From assembly GCA_038503065.1 (NCBI GenBank), contig JBCAMK010000008.1, forward strand, positions 1,984,001 through 2,048,000: a DNA stretch of 64,000 nucleotides, in the 5' to 3' direction. The DNA is from Paragyromitra xinjiangensis (Eukaryota > Ascomycota > Pezizomycetes > Pezizales > Discinaceae). The translations under genes and the position numbers were made by a program. The notes under the pieces are model-generated. The model was not told the DNA's origin. It did no database searches and was given only the letters and a program-made list of their open reading frames with translations. Every line of letters begins with the position of its first letter. The first letter of the stretch is position 1. Positions 39,001 to 49,615 of this stretch are shown piece after piece.

Positions 39001-42000
39001 TTCCGGAATAATTCCATCTATTCACCTCCAGGATTAGCGCCACTTTTCAGAAGGGCTGCTTACTTCAGTAATGCGGCCTGGTTTTCGGCATTCATCTGTC
39101 TCCTGGAGTGGCATTGTGGGTTGATAAACTTGAACCTACCCCCCGAGGATCTGGCAGTAATATACCACGATGAAGCCCCTATGCCAGCAGAAGTTGCGTT
39201 TCGGAGGGATTTTGCAGCACATGTGAGAACGACCGGAATTAGAACATTACCATCACCGCAGAGAGTAAGAAATGTACCAGGGGCGCAGCCAGCACGCCAA
39301 ACGCTACCTGTGACACCACGACGACCAATCCGGGTACCTACTGGGCAAACGCCAACACCATCACCACAACAGGATCCAACGCCATGGTGGTTGGGTAGAA
39401 TTTTTAGACAAGAACCGGTAACAACACCTCCTACTCTCTGGCAGTCTTTGCGGAATTTCGGGAGAAGGACCCCAGAACAAGTTCCCCCTGCACCACTAGT
39501 GGATGGGCCTCCTGAAGGGTACGTAGTAAGAACAAGTAGAAGGACAGGAAGAATTTTCTGGTGGAACCGTGAAAGGAATGTGTCGATGTGGCCGGACAGA
39601 CCCGCTGCTCTCGCTGCTGAGAGACGGGCGGTTGATGCTAGAACTTCTGCCGAAGAGGCGGTCATGAGTGCTGATAGAGAGGTGGCCAATGCAAATGCTG
39701 CTTTAACCGCTGCACAAACCTCGGCCCGTGAGGCAGCTATTACCGCTGCTAATGTTCGACTGGCAGGTACTGATGCTGCTCGACAGGCAGCCAATGATGG
39801 TGCATTTGCTGCTGAACAAGCGTCATCGGCGGCTCGCGAACAGGCGGCCGACGCGAATGCTGCAGCTAGAACTGCTCACGGGGAGTCGGCTTTTACAACC
39901 GCTGCTCTCCGTGTGGGTGATGCAGTCGCTGCGGAAGCTGCTGCTCAACGGGCAGTCGATGCTGCTGCTATTGCTCGAACGGCGGGTGCTGCTGCGGTTC
40001 GGTATGCGAATGATGCTGCTATCGCTAATCAACAGGCACTTGGTGCAACAGCTTCTGCTGCAGCTGTGACCGTCGCTGTAAATGCTGTTGTCGCTGCTCG
40101 ACAGAGGGCTGCAGCCGTTCAGCGACAAGCCGAATATCAACAGCAGCAGGCCACTGATATTGCTCAAGCTCAACGGGCAGTCGAGAATTTAGTCGATGCC
40201 CAAATGGACGTTCGTCTTGCTTCTACTATACCGGTACCCCAAACCTTTACTCCTCCCTGGATGGAAGGAGGCCTTGTTTCTTGGGCTGCGACCCGATGGA
40301 CAGCCGACGCTTCTCGAAGAGCTCTAGAAGCAGAGAGAGTTACCCTTAGAGTTACAGAAGAGCTTACCACTGCTGAGGCTGCTGCTCAACAGAGAGTCGA
40401 TGCTCTTGCTCCTACTGATCCTGCTCAACAAGAGGACCAGAATGGTGCCGTTGCTGCTGCTAGAAATGATCTTGCTGCTGCTCAACAGGCGGTTGCTACT
40501 GCAACTGCAGATCGACAGGTGGCCATTGCCGCCGCTAGAGCTGCTGCCCAACGGGCGCGTAGAACTATGCGCCTTACGCGTGGTCTTCATGATGACATAG
40601 ATACTGCTATTAACACCCTTTTGACTGCCATTAATCAACCAGGCTTTACTGCTACTGCTGATGCTGACCGTACTGCCATTACGATTCTCACTATCGCTTC
40701 CACTACTGCTAGGAGGGTTGACCGAATCCTTGCAACCTCCAGACAGGCTACCCGACGGACCCAAGACGCTGTTGCTGCCGCCCAACAGGCTGCCAACGAT
40801 GTCGCTGCCGCTCAGCTGACGATCGATGCCGCTGTCAACGAGCAACAGGCTGCCGAGGCTGCCGCTGCTGCCGCTGCTACTGCTGAAACCGCTACCGGCC
40901 CCGAATGGGAAATCCGCCCTAGCTCTACATCTATTATTATCCCTATTCCAGAACAACATAATTTCATGGATGGAATCTGCGCCGAAATTCTTGTTTTCAT
41001 GCTTGTACAAGAGATATCGCAATACGAGGCGCTTGACAGTGACCGAAGGATGTTCCTTGGGTTTGGGAAGATGGAAAAAGAGTATAGGGCTTTCACAAAA
41101 TCCTCACTGTGGGATCATGCGGCAGTCAAATTGATGATGATTGAAGCTGGGCTTGGCGGTGGTTCCTATAACCATTTGTCGTACAAAGAGCCATACTGGT
41201 TTAAACGCCTCCAGGTTCTCCTTGGACACGATTTTGCGTGTTGCGCTCCCCTTAACAGTACTTTCACAACTACCTGCCAACAGTGTGGCGCCAATGATCG
41301 TTATGAGCTTCTAGAGATGCTAATCGCAGAGCTGGAGAGGGTCAAAAAATTGGCAGAAACTCAAATTAAACTGAGACATGCGTATAGCAGGATATATCAC
41401 GAAACTCGTCGGAGGATGTGGATGTGGGATCAATTTAAAAAACCACGAGTGCTAAACCCTATTCCACTTAATCCAACGCAACCGGCCGAAAATAACCGCA
41501 CTGAAATGAATCCAGCTCCTGGGGCTGTTTCTATGTGGACTCGATTATCCAGCCTATGGGGGCTATTAGGCACTTCACCAACGGCTCCGCCAGTAGCAGT
41601 CCCTCGCACGCAACATGAGAACGAATGGGTCATGCCGCCATGGTGCAAGTGTCTTCTTAAAAACCCCTTAAATGAAGATCAGCAGTATCCAAAACCTAGT
41701 GTGAGAAGACTGCACAGAGACTGGCTGCAGGCAATAATAGTACTCCTTCATGATAATCCCGAAACTGGACCAGATACCTGGGATTGTCTTCGAAAGTGGT
41801 GGAATATGGGGCTAAGGGTTCAGGCGACTTGCTTCTATGACGAGAACATACATCAATTTGATCTTCCATCCTTGACACTGATCACAGAAGACAGCCCTGA
41901 GCCATTGGCTAATTTTGGGGTCAATCAAGCGGCCGTCGATGCTCGAAGGAAATATAACCCGGAGATGCGGCTGAGGGCAACCGAAGCAACTATCGTGGAT

Positions 42001-42054
42001 AATGCGATAGCTCGTAGAGTTAGGCAAACTCGCCGCACCACTCAAGCTGCTTAA
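36019..42054 (+). CDS. paralogue B: giant multi-span membrane protein with WW-like motif and Ala-rich insertion
   Basis: Exons 36019-36969, 37022-37439, 37557-37573 (17-nt microexon), 37681-38519 and 38595-42054 give 1894 aa in one frame. The N-terminus has a His/Met-rich amphipathic stretch (21-48), then spans at about 76-96, 98-114 and 127-145. Residues up to about 960 align with paralogue A, including introns at the same places and phases. Unlike A it then has a Pro/Arg linker and a WW-like motif at about 1045-1078 (GPPEGY...GRIFWWNRERNVSMWPDRP). Next come about 430 residues of Ala-rich, helical sequence (about 1080-1512). The C-terminal ~380 residues contain Cys pairs (FACC, CQQCG, WCKC). 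Function unknown. The microexon is inferred from frame and splice signals; if wrong, the 37.44-37.68 kb junction changes. Confidence 0.8.
39604..40905 (+). repeat. Ala-rich coding expansion (GCT/GCC-rich) in paralogue B
   Basis: About 1.3 kb of codons dominated by GCT/GCC with interspersed GAC, CGA, CAA and GAT. It encodes A-A-E-Q-A, A-A-R-Q-A and D-A-A-x-A-like units without a strict period. It reads as a long charged alanine helix or coiled coil, absent from paralogue A. Base composition shifts sharply at both edges. Confidence 0.75.
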
Positions 42055-43648
42055 GTGCTGGTAGATCGGCACGTTTGAGTCTCCACTTTTCGTTTTAGGC
42101 AAGTTTGTTTTTCCCAGCACAGTTTCCTTTGGCACGACTGCCAGCAGATTGAGACTACAATTTCTGTAGGAGGTAGTGATATAAAGTTGTTAGATGTTAT
42201 TCAAGATCTCAGTATTTCCACAGTTTTCTTCTCTTTTGGTTTACTATTCCCTAGCTCGATCTACAACAATTTGGTTTGCTATCAACAGTTCGTAGGGTGC
42301 TAGGTCTTTGCGAACGCGACTGTAAATTTCCTCTTGTATTAATCATGAGTTGTCACTCGAAGTCAATTCAGCATCGCTGTTGGAAAGTTCCCTAATATGG
42401 GTCTTCTGGCGTGGTCTGGAGCCGGAAATTGAAGAAACCCGAGCACACGGGCTCTCAGGGCTACAGCGCAAGAATATCGATACAGACTTGTTGTTAGTCT
42501 AATGAACAATCAATCTCGTTCGCACTTCTCACATCTTATCATTTTGAACGATCATCGCAGAAATGAGCTTTTTGGTTCACACAGCCTAGTGTCGGTCTTG
42601 TGGAAGGCTTTGGAAATGATATTAGGAAAACTAGGAACGGGGCATCATGGGCTGTATACGAAGGACCTCTAGATGGAAGGAAGTGATAGAATTCAATTAT
42701 GCGCTAGAAACAACCTAGGAAATATGATTATCTCAAGGTTCAGTAACCTAGTTTTTCCTTCAAGATGGCTGCTTATCCGAATCCTAGCATCGCATTCCCT
42801 GATAAACGAAAAGGATGGGGTAGCCGAAACTGCAAAACTTTTATATATCTATCATTTAGTCACAAAGAGAATTATACACTCTATATGTACTTCCGACACC
42901 GATCATAAGACCCAAACCTATTGTATTTTCGTGAATCACCGGTAATAACTAATAACCTCGATCGCTAAAAATTCCATTAATAACCGTTACAGTACAGCAC
43001 AACCACATTATAGGAATTCGGGCTATGGGGATAGCCGCCTGGTAGGAATACGTGGTCCGAACTAAACTAACATGATTTTGTGTGCTAGTGCTTTCCTGTA
43101 AGAAACCCCGCCTAACAAGAACGAAGATCTGCTTCAATTCATATCTTATTAGGGCGATCACACTTTACTCATTAGGTGCTAAATACCGTGCCTAGTAATT
43201 GCAATGACTTGCGCGGGGTTGGTTCAAGCTGACTAACTTTGTCTTGTACTCCATTCTAGATCTCTTACTATCGGTATTATGCATATGCACCAAGGCAAGT
43301 GACTAGATACATCCAAAAATATGTATACGAGATACTAATCGCTACCTAAATAGGCTAATTGAGTTTGAAGATCCAATACAGTAAGGTTTTTCGGTCACCC
43401 GAGCGATATTTTTCGAATTCGCACCGATTTTAGGATATATGGTGTACTCAGGTAAAATAACAAAATCTCAAATTAGATAGGAAGCTAAGGAGCGACTATA
43501 ACCAAACATTGAAGAAAATCCCCCTAATTCCACCTTGCGTAGTTTCTCTCCAGTCCTCCCTTCCACCTCCTCACTCGCATCTCTTCCCCAGCCCATGGCC
43601 AATTGCTCATACATTCTCCATTCTGTGAATCACAAAAGGATCTCGGGT
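42055..43648. other. gene-free stretch
   Basis: No supported gene or repeat. It lies between the 3' end of paralogue B and the 3' end of the secreted cysteine-rich gene. Confidence 0.5.
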
Positions 43649-44120
43649 CTATTTCTTCAAGCACTCATTTCTGACAGGAATCTCCTTGCAACCAGCAGGA
43701 CCCAACTGCCAGTCATTGCAAAGCGTATTGCACACGACACCGGGTCTAACAAAGACTCTGTATTCTTGGCCAATAAACGGAAGGCGGTATGAATTATAAG
43801 CGGAATTGTCGGGGAAAGCAGATTTATAGCCAGCACTGTGAATGAATTCCCCATCGTTAGTATATGCTTGCTTGATATTGTAAAGATAAAAAACGGATGG
43901 AAGGCTAAGAAGGATATCCATACCGGCAAGCACAGTGATACGCTCCATCACCATTGGTTGTAATACAGCTAGTAGTGATATCACAGGTCACAGACGCGGG
44001 AGAGTTAGGGATCGGGTTGCATTGGTCGCATGGAATAGCGTTGACGGGTGTTGCTTGGACCTCAAAGGCAAATAGGGCCAAAAAGGCAGCCAAGAGAAGG
44101 GTAATGAAAGAAGTCTGCAT
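43649..44120 (-). CDS. small secreted cysteine-rich protein (ten Cys)
   Basis: Exons 44120-43924 and 43835-43649, with an 88-bp intron (GTATGG donor, ACTAAC branch), encode 127 aa. Residues 1-23 form a signal peptide (hydrophobic LLLAAFLALFAF, then VQA). The mature part has ten cysteines at 31, 34, 46, 52, 63, 65, 101, 105, 115 and 124, an even number consistent with five disulphides. The splice creates the motif CACRAGYKSAF; downstream RLPFIGQEYRVFVRPGVVC is followed by C-x3-C. I recall this C-R-A-G-Y ... R-V-F-V-x-P-G-V-x-C arrangement in many ascomycete secreted proteins of unknown function (EGF-like first half). It may be a cell-wall or interaction-related extracellular protein. Confidence 0.88.
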
Positions 44121-44258
44121 CGTGAAAAGCGAGAGAGATCGTTGGTACTGCTTTGAAGAAGAGCGAGGGACTTTTGAGAAGCGGGAATGAGGATATCAGT
44201 AGAAGATGTGGAGGACTCTGCGGATGGTGAAGAGAGATTTTGGGGAGCATGGAGGGGT

Positions 44259-44266
44259 TTATATAT
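44259..44266 (-). promoter_or_regulatory. TATA box of the cysteine-rich protein gene
   Basis: TATATAAA on the minus strand, about 140 bp upstream of the ATG at 44120. Confidence 0.4.
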
Positions 44267-45424
44267 CTCTGAATTGGAGGACTAGGACGACAGACTCGAC
44301 CTGTTCACTCCCACAATAGGTAACTCTACGAAGCTGAATACGTTCTATCATTAGAAACTGAAAATGCGTCTCTGAACAGCTAATACAGTCATCTACTATT
44401 TCCTCTTGATCGGAGTTTTCACACTACTGCTAGTGGCGAACACCTGATCATTGGCATCGTATTGCCCAATTGTGAGGGATTGCATCTAGAAATCGAACCA
44501 GTTAGATCTAGCCGGCAATAAATGTGAACTAGAACTTTTCCGAAAATGCACAATTGGCGCAAGCCTAGGGAATGCCAAGACGGATAGGCAAATAGGAACG
44601 GCATTGATACGAGGCTACGCTGGTCAGGTCTCAGGGTGCAAATATTTCTCCAATTCTAAAAATATAGAGGACAGTTGGAATTTTCAAGTTCGTGGCTTAA
44701 GTGTGACTGGAACTCACTACCACTTTACTAGGCATTAGGGTAAAGATGGGCAACACTGCCTGCCATTGGAAGTGGCTCCACAAATCGTATTATACGACCT
44801 GTATTATCTTTATACAAACACTAGTTTGACTTTTCTTTTCTTTTAGTCGCCCTGTTTTGCCTTACGGAACAAGAGCCCGAGGAGTACTAATAGAATCGAC
44901 GATCTTTGCGGGGAAGGAGATCGAGACGGACGGACTAGTACTCCTAGCAAAAGCGTCACCATAATGCATGTAGTCACCCATCATCCTGATACCTTGATGC
45001 TTACTGTGGTAGATAGTTCTCTGCAAGAAGTAGTTTACGGCACGGATGTTAAGGCCCGCTCAAAGTTCAGTATAAGTGTTGATTTTTCCCTTGGCCGGTT
45101 GTAGCAACCCAAAGTGGGTGCATTATAGGATACCAAAAACAGACTGGTGGGAACAATTGTGTAACGTCCCACTGCGCCCGTGATGTACCGAAACTCTAAA
45201 AATAACCCTTTGTTGTAATATGTATTCCACGTTCCACAAAACGTGTTGTTGAACCTAGTTTCCAACCCAAGAGCAGCTATTTGATGTCTGAATCTTACAC
45301 TTTCGTCGGGCCTGTGCGTTCGCATACAGCCATCATGACGATTGGTGCCGGGCATGAGGGGGAAACAAGTAATACTAGGACCCCGCCTAGCTTGTATGAC
45401 AGTACAACAAAGCAGATGGCAGTA

Positions 45425-45630
45425 CCGTTGTATTTGGCGGATAAGCCCATGGGCTTAAAGTAAAGTGATGAAAGAGAGGGCGGAGAGAGCTAATCAAATA
45501 GCATTGACTTCGTTGAAACAGGAAAGTGCTGGCAGTAACCCTAACCCTGAGGTTCCAATTGGCTTGTTCTCACGCCGTCTTTCTCACCACTTTACTTTAG
45601 GCCCATGGGCTTACTCGCCAAATACAACGG
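45425..45630. mobile_element. 206-bp MITE, Tc1/mariner-type, with TA target duplication
   Basis: Terminal inverted repeats begin CCGTTGTATTTGGCG and continue, with few mismatches, for about 45 bp (45425-45470 and 45585-45630). TA dinucleotides at 45423-45424 and 45631-45632 flank the element as expected for a TA target-site duplication. The internal ~115 bp holds no gene but includes a telomere-like CCCTAACCC at 45539-45547. It is non-autonomous; no transposase is present in the window. Confidence 0.75.
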
Positions 45631-46011
45631 TAGTGAATTTAACAATCGGGATCTTTGATATAAGCTTAGGGACCATTTTCCCCAAATAGGAGGATTCTTT
45701 CCCGCAGATCTAGGGCTAAAGGTGCATAGTCCCATGGCCAGCAATATCGTGATTTAAAACCCCTTCATTACACGTAGTTCCAGTGGTGGCGGATGAATGA
45801 TTTCTCTGCCCCGATGGAATTCCACGCCAAAGATAGTAGCTCTTTAGGCAACACGAGTGGCTTTTCAAAGAAAAAGAAAAGAAAAGGTAAGAATACGAAT
45901 AGAAACAACAGAAATAAGAAAAAACCTCAAAAGAAACTAAATGAAGACAATATGTATGTCGAAAAAATACCCGTAATCATAACCCAATTTTAACACCACC
46001 CAAACCAGCCC

Positions 46012-47673
46012 TCAGTCCGTAAACCGCACACAATCCCTAGGAAAAAGTCCTCCTGCCCCTGCGTACCATCCCCACAGGTATTCTACCAACTCATTCCCAT
46101 CACCCTCCGTAAACGCAACCCAGACATCCGAAATTGCTGCCATCTCCGGAAACGCTAACAATCCGCCTAAATCCCACGGTCTTACACCTGGACTTTCCCT
46201 TCTATAGACAGTTCCATCACTTCTGTTTTGTGGATCAGGCCAATGCGACTTCACAGCGACCGCATTTCTCGCTATTGCTTCCCATCCACCTCCCCCTACG
46301 GCAGGTGTCTTCGCAACGTAGTCTGGCGGATCGTGGGTAACATCAAGGATTAATTTATGAGTCCCCTCTTTTCCATTTTGCGAGACCAGTAGCATTTTGT
46401 GGCCGGCGTGACATGGAAAGCCAGTTTCATCGTCACCGTCATACGCATTAGAAGCTTCAGCGGTTCTGGCCCAACAATCCATACAGATGTCCCATTGTCC
46501 GTTGCTGCAAGCTGGACAGTGTAGATACGAATGGTCGGGCGGAATCCGGCGCTGGCAGTTGTCGCAGGTAACGTTAAAGTTCGTCCACCGAACGTATCCC
46601 AAGGCACTCAGTAAAGACCTTCGATCGTTCGGGTCTGCATCCCCTAGTCTGCTCACCACGTCCAGCGTATATCCCCTCACCGCAGCATTACCCGAAGGAG
46701 GACGGTTGTTTGTATAGAGTTGTAGTTCGTGAGAACAGCAGTTCCCTTTCGAAACACATGTCATGCACACCTCCCAGCTTTGACTGCCGCAGTCCATACA
46801 CGCCCAGAAATAACAGTTTAACCCCCCATCCGCTAGAGAGTTATCGCACCACGTCTCGCAAATATCGCAAAAAACTCCACTCTGGATATGGCGTGTCGGC
46901 TGCAGTTGTAGCTTTTGCATTATCCGTACGTGGTTCGTGGATGGACGTATACATCCTTTATCTGACTTGAAGCATTGGACGCAGGTTACTATATCACACT
47001 GCATACACCTGCAGAACATTGCGTAGTCGACACGCCGCTGACAGTGATAACATGAAGTTTCGGCATTTATCCTCAGAGCATTCCAAAAGCGCCGACTAAG
47101 TTCATCGGGTGAGGTTTGGCTGTTGTGCGGTTGTGCCGCCGGGGCGCTTCGGCTACTAGAAGGAGACGGGCGCGTGGGAGTTCGGCGAACCGGCAAAGTA
47201 GGGGGCGATGGGCTCGAGGGGGCGTTTGAAGGTGCGCTAGAAGACGTGCTGAAGGGTGGCCTAACTTCACCGGGGAGCACGCCACTCCCGGGCGTGTAAA
47301 GCTTCCGCAGGGCGGCTTTCTCCTCTGAGGTCCGGCCCTTGTCAGGGTGCTCGGAGAGGAAGATTTCGAGGAGAGACTGGGATTTCGAGTCATGTTTTGT
47401 CGCTCGAACCTCGGAACGACACACTGGACAGGTGTATTTCGCAGAAGCAGCTGGAGATGCTGCAGTGGCGGTATTATTCAGCGATGCGAACCATGACTTG
47501 GCGCAAGCCCCGCAGTTTGTGTGCAGACAGTCGAGAAATGTCACCGGATCGTAAAGCAGGTCGGTACATATCTGACCAAGGCGTAAGTCTGACTGCTGTT
47601 CGCTTCAGGGCTAGGATAGATAAAGAGGATTGTTTACCGAGCACGTTAACTCCTTTTCCATAATTGACTCCAT
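46012..47673 (-). CDS. CHFR-like RING-finger protein, probable E3 ubiquitin ligase
   Basis: Exons 47673-47638 (12 codons) and 47571-46012 with a 66-bp intron encode 531 aa. The splice restores the first zinc ligands: ELTCS|ICTDLLYDP. The C3HC4 RING is complete: C11, C14, C27, H29, C32, C35, C60, C63, with the DPVTFLDCLHTxCGxC signature of fungal CHFR-like ligases. A Pro/Ser-rich linker (about 115-165) follows. Next come Cys-rich zinc-binding segments at about 180-300 (C-x2-C, C-x4-C-x2-C patterns) and at about 345-385, where CDNCQRRI...CPAC...DICMDCW resembles a ZZ-like motif. It is expected to transfer ubiquitin in the nucleus or cytosol. No FHA domain is seen, so it is not a full CHFR orthologue. 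The short first exon was chosen because only it supplies C11. Confidence 0.88.
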
Positions 47674-49615
47674 AGCGATCGGGCCGTTTGTGTCGGAATA
47701 CCGAGCACTGGGATCAGATTGAAGCGAGAGCTGCCCAGCCCAAGGTAGCGTTCGGCGGGGAGTGATTGTTGTATGTAGTTCAAGCCAGAGATGGAGAGTT
47801 TTATTCGGGAGCGGGAGAATAAAAGTTACAATCTTGCCCTGCCTTACCTGGAGAAACCCCCTCCATTAAATAAACAGGGGTCCAACCGGCTTATCGCTTG
47901 TTAGTGAGGCTGAGGGTGATTCCGAGCACTTGTGGCTGCTTGATATCCAATCGTTGGCCAACATTATCTGCATAGAGACCGTTACAGCGAGTTAGGTAAC
48001 AGCGCCACTGTGATGGGAACTGCTGCCTGCTGTCGAGGAAGCTCTCCAGACTGAGGGGAGGGCTTGGCCGCCAATAGCCCCTGCGCCGAAAGTTCAGTTT
48101 CCCAGTTACTGTTATTCCCTTTAGGATCTGAGACCAACAGGGGATAGATATCATTGCCATTGGCAGCGGGGTTCGCTTGGTTCGAGTCCGAAGGCCGATT
48201 ACGCGTTTTCACCTGGGTTAGGGTTGATATTCGAGCATCACCTATCCCAATGCTTGTGTCTCTGATATACTAAAGAAGCACGGTGAATTTCATTGGAGAA
48301 TAGATTCTAGCTTGCAGGCCCTACTTGGACGTCACTTCATCCGTCTGCCAGATTTCAGACGAGAGAAAACCGGCTTTGGATGTAGGGAATTTCTTTACAG
48401 ATGCATCCCAATTCAATTTAGATCCTTCCAGTTTCCTATAGCTAAAGTGCCCTATGATAGAAGATAGCACTACACGTCCACCAGTAGCTGTCGTTCAGAA
48501 AGCTAAACCCTGCTCGCTCTTTTGGGTCTCGCTTCTTGACTGAGTTATCCCCTGTTTAAACGTATCCTTTCGTGTGCCCATTGATTTCCAGCATCTTATG
48601 CCCCTACAGCAACTCCAGCTTTTACTCTCCCTCGTAAGGGCCAATCCGGCCCTGAAGACCTTTACTGCTCAAAACTGTGAGTGTTGGTCTTTTTCATCCA
48701 TCGATCCGGTGATCCGAACTGTTGTAGATATGCTTTCGTGCACGTGGAGGACTTCTTAGGTCATTTCTAGGGCGGCGCCAGCTGCGGGGTACTTTTATAT
48801 AAAGCTTGTACTTCCTACTTCGTTTCTTGATTATCGTCAACCAATACATCATCCCATCACCTATAACCTACAACCTTCACGTTCCCTTTTGGCACGGACG
48901 ACCAAAGTGCCAACCTTCAAAATGCTTCAGACAGTCCACGCATCTCCAGGGTCTGACTCAACGCCGGGACGGAGCATCTCTAGATCTCATGTGGGGTACA
49001 AAGTACAATTGAAGAGCTATTTCTTGCGAGAAGGACTAGGAGGAAAATGCAGATAACAACAATGATTCTAGGGGAGTAGCTCTCCTAAATAAACCCTAAG
49101 CCCTTATTTTGGGTTGAGGTGGGTCCGAGTGACCCTCTGTGATGAACATAAATGTCAAGTAATGAAATTTCCCATATTTTTGCTCATACAAATCATAGGA
49201 ACGGCCGTGGCCCTCGCGATCGAAATAAATCCCCTCTAAAAGTACTAGCTATCAGTGTGTACTGGGTACAAACCATTGACCCCCCCCGCAGGGAAAAACT
49301 CTCCTACCCATGCCAAAAGTCTATCGCCGTGGCCTTTCCTTTCCACATAATCCAACCTAAATCTTTATGTTCCCTCGCTCAACCCAGTCTTCCTATTTAC
49401 AATCTTCCCTAAGACATTACCGCGCTATACAGTTGAAACCAGCAATTCCCGCTAACGCCCCTTTAAAATACCCATCGGAATACGACATTACATTTACTTG
49501 AAATTAGGCCATTTGAATAACACTCTAAGAACCCTACGCTTCCCATTTTAGCTTAGGATCTTCAAAATCGCCTTCCTACCCACGTTCTCCCCTCAATCAC
49601 ACTCACCAACAATTT
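47674..49615. other. gene-free stretch
   Basis: Promoter region of the RING gene, a telomere-like GGGTTAGGG at 48215-48223, and the 3' flank of the NLR-like gene. No gene supported. Confidence 0.5.

Larger units (their letters stand above)
44121..46011. other. intergenic region with a MITE
   Basis: The first ~150 bp is the promoter of the cysteine-rich gene. A mariner-type MITE lies at 45425-45630. A 66-codon Lys/Asn-rich open frame at 45793-45993 is not supported as a gene. Confidence 0.5.

Noticed and set aside
39060..41022. Long minus-strand frames over the Ala-rich part of paralogue B
   Set aside because: Mirror images of GCT/GCC-rich codons (Ser/Ala runs); no independent evidence.
45793..45993. 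66-codon Lys/Asn-rich open frame
   Set aside because: Low-complexity A-rich DNA, no promoter or homology signal that I can see.
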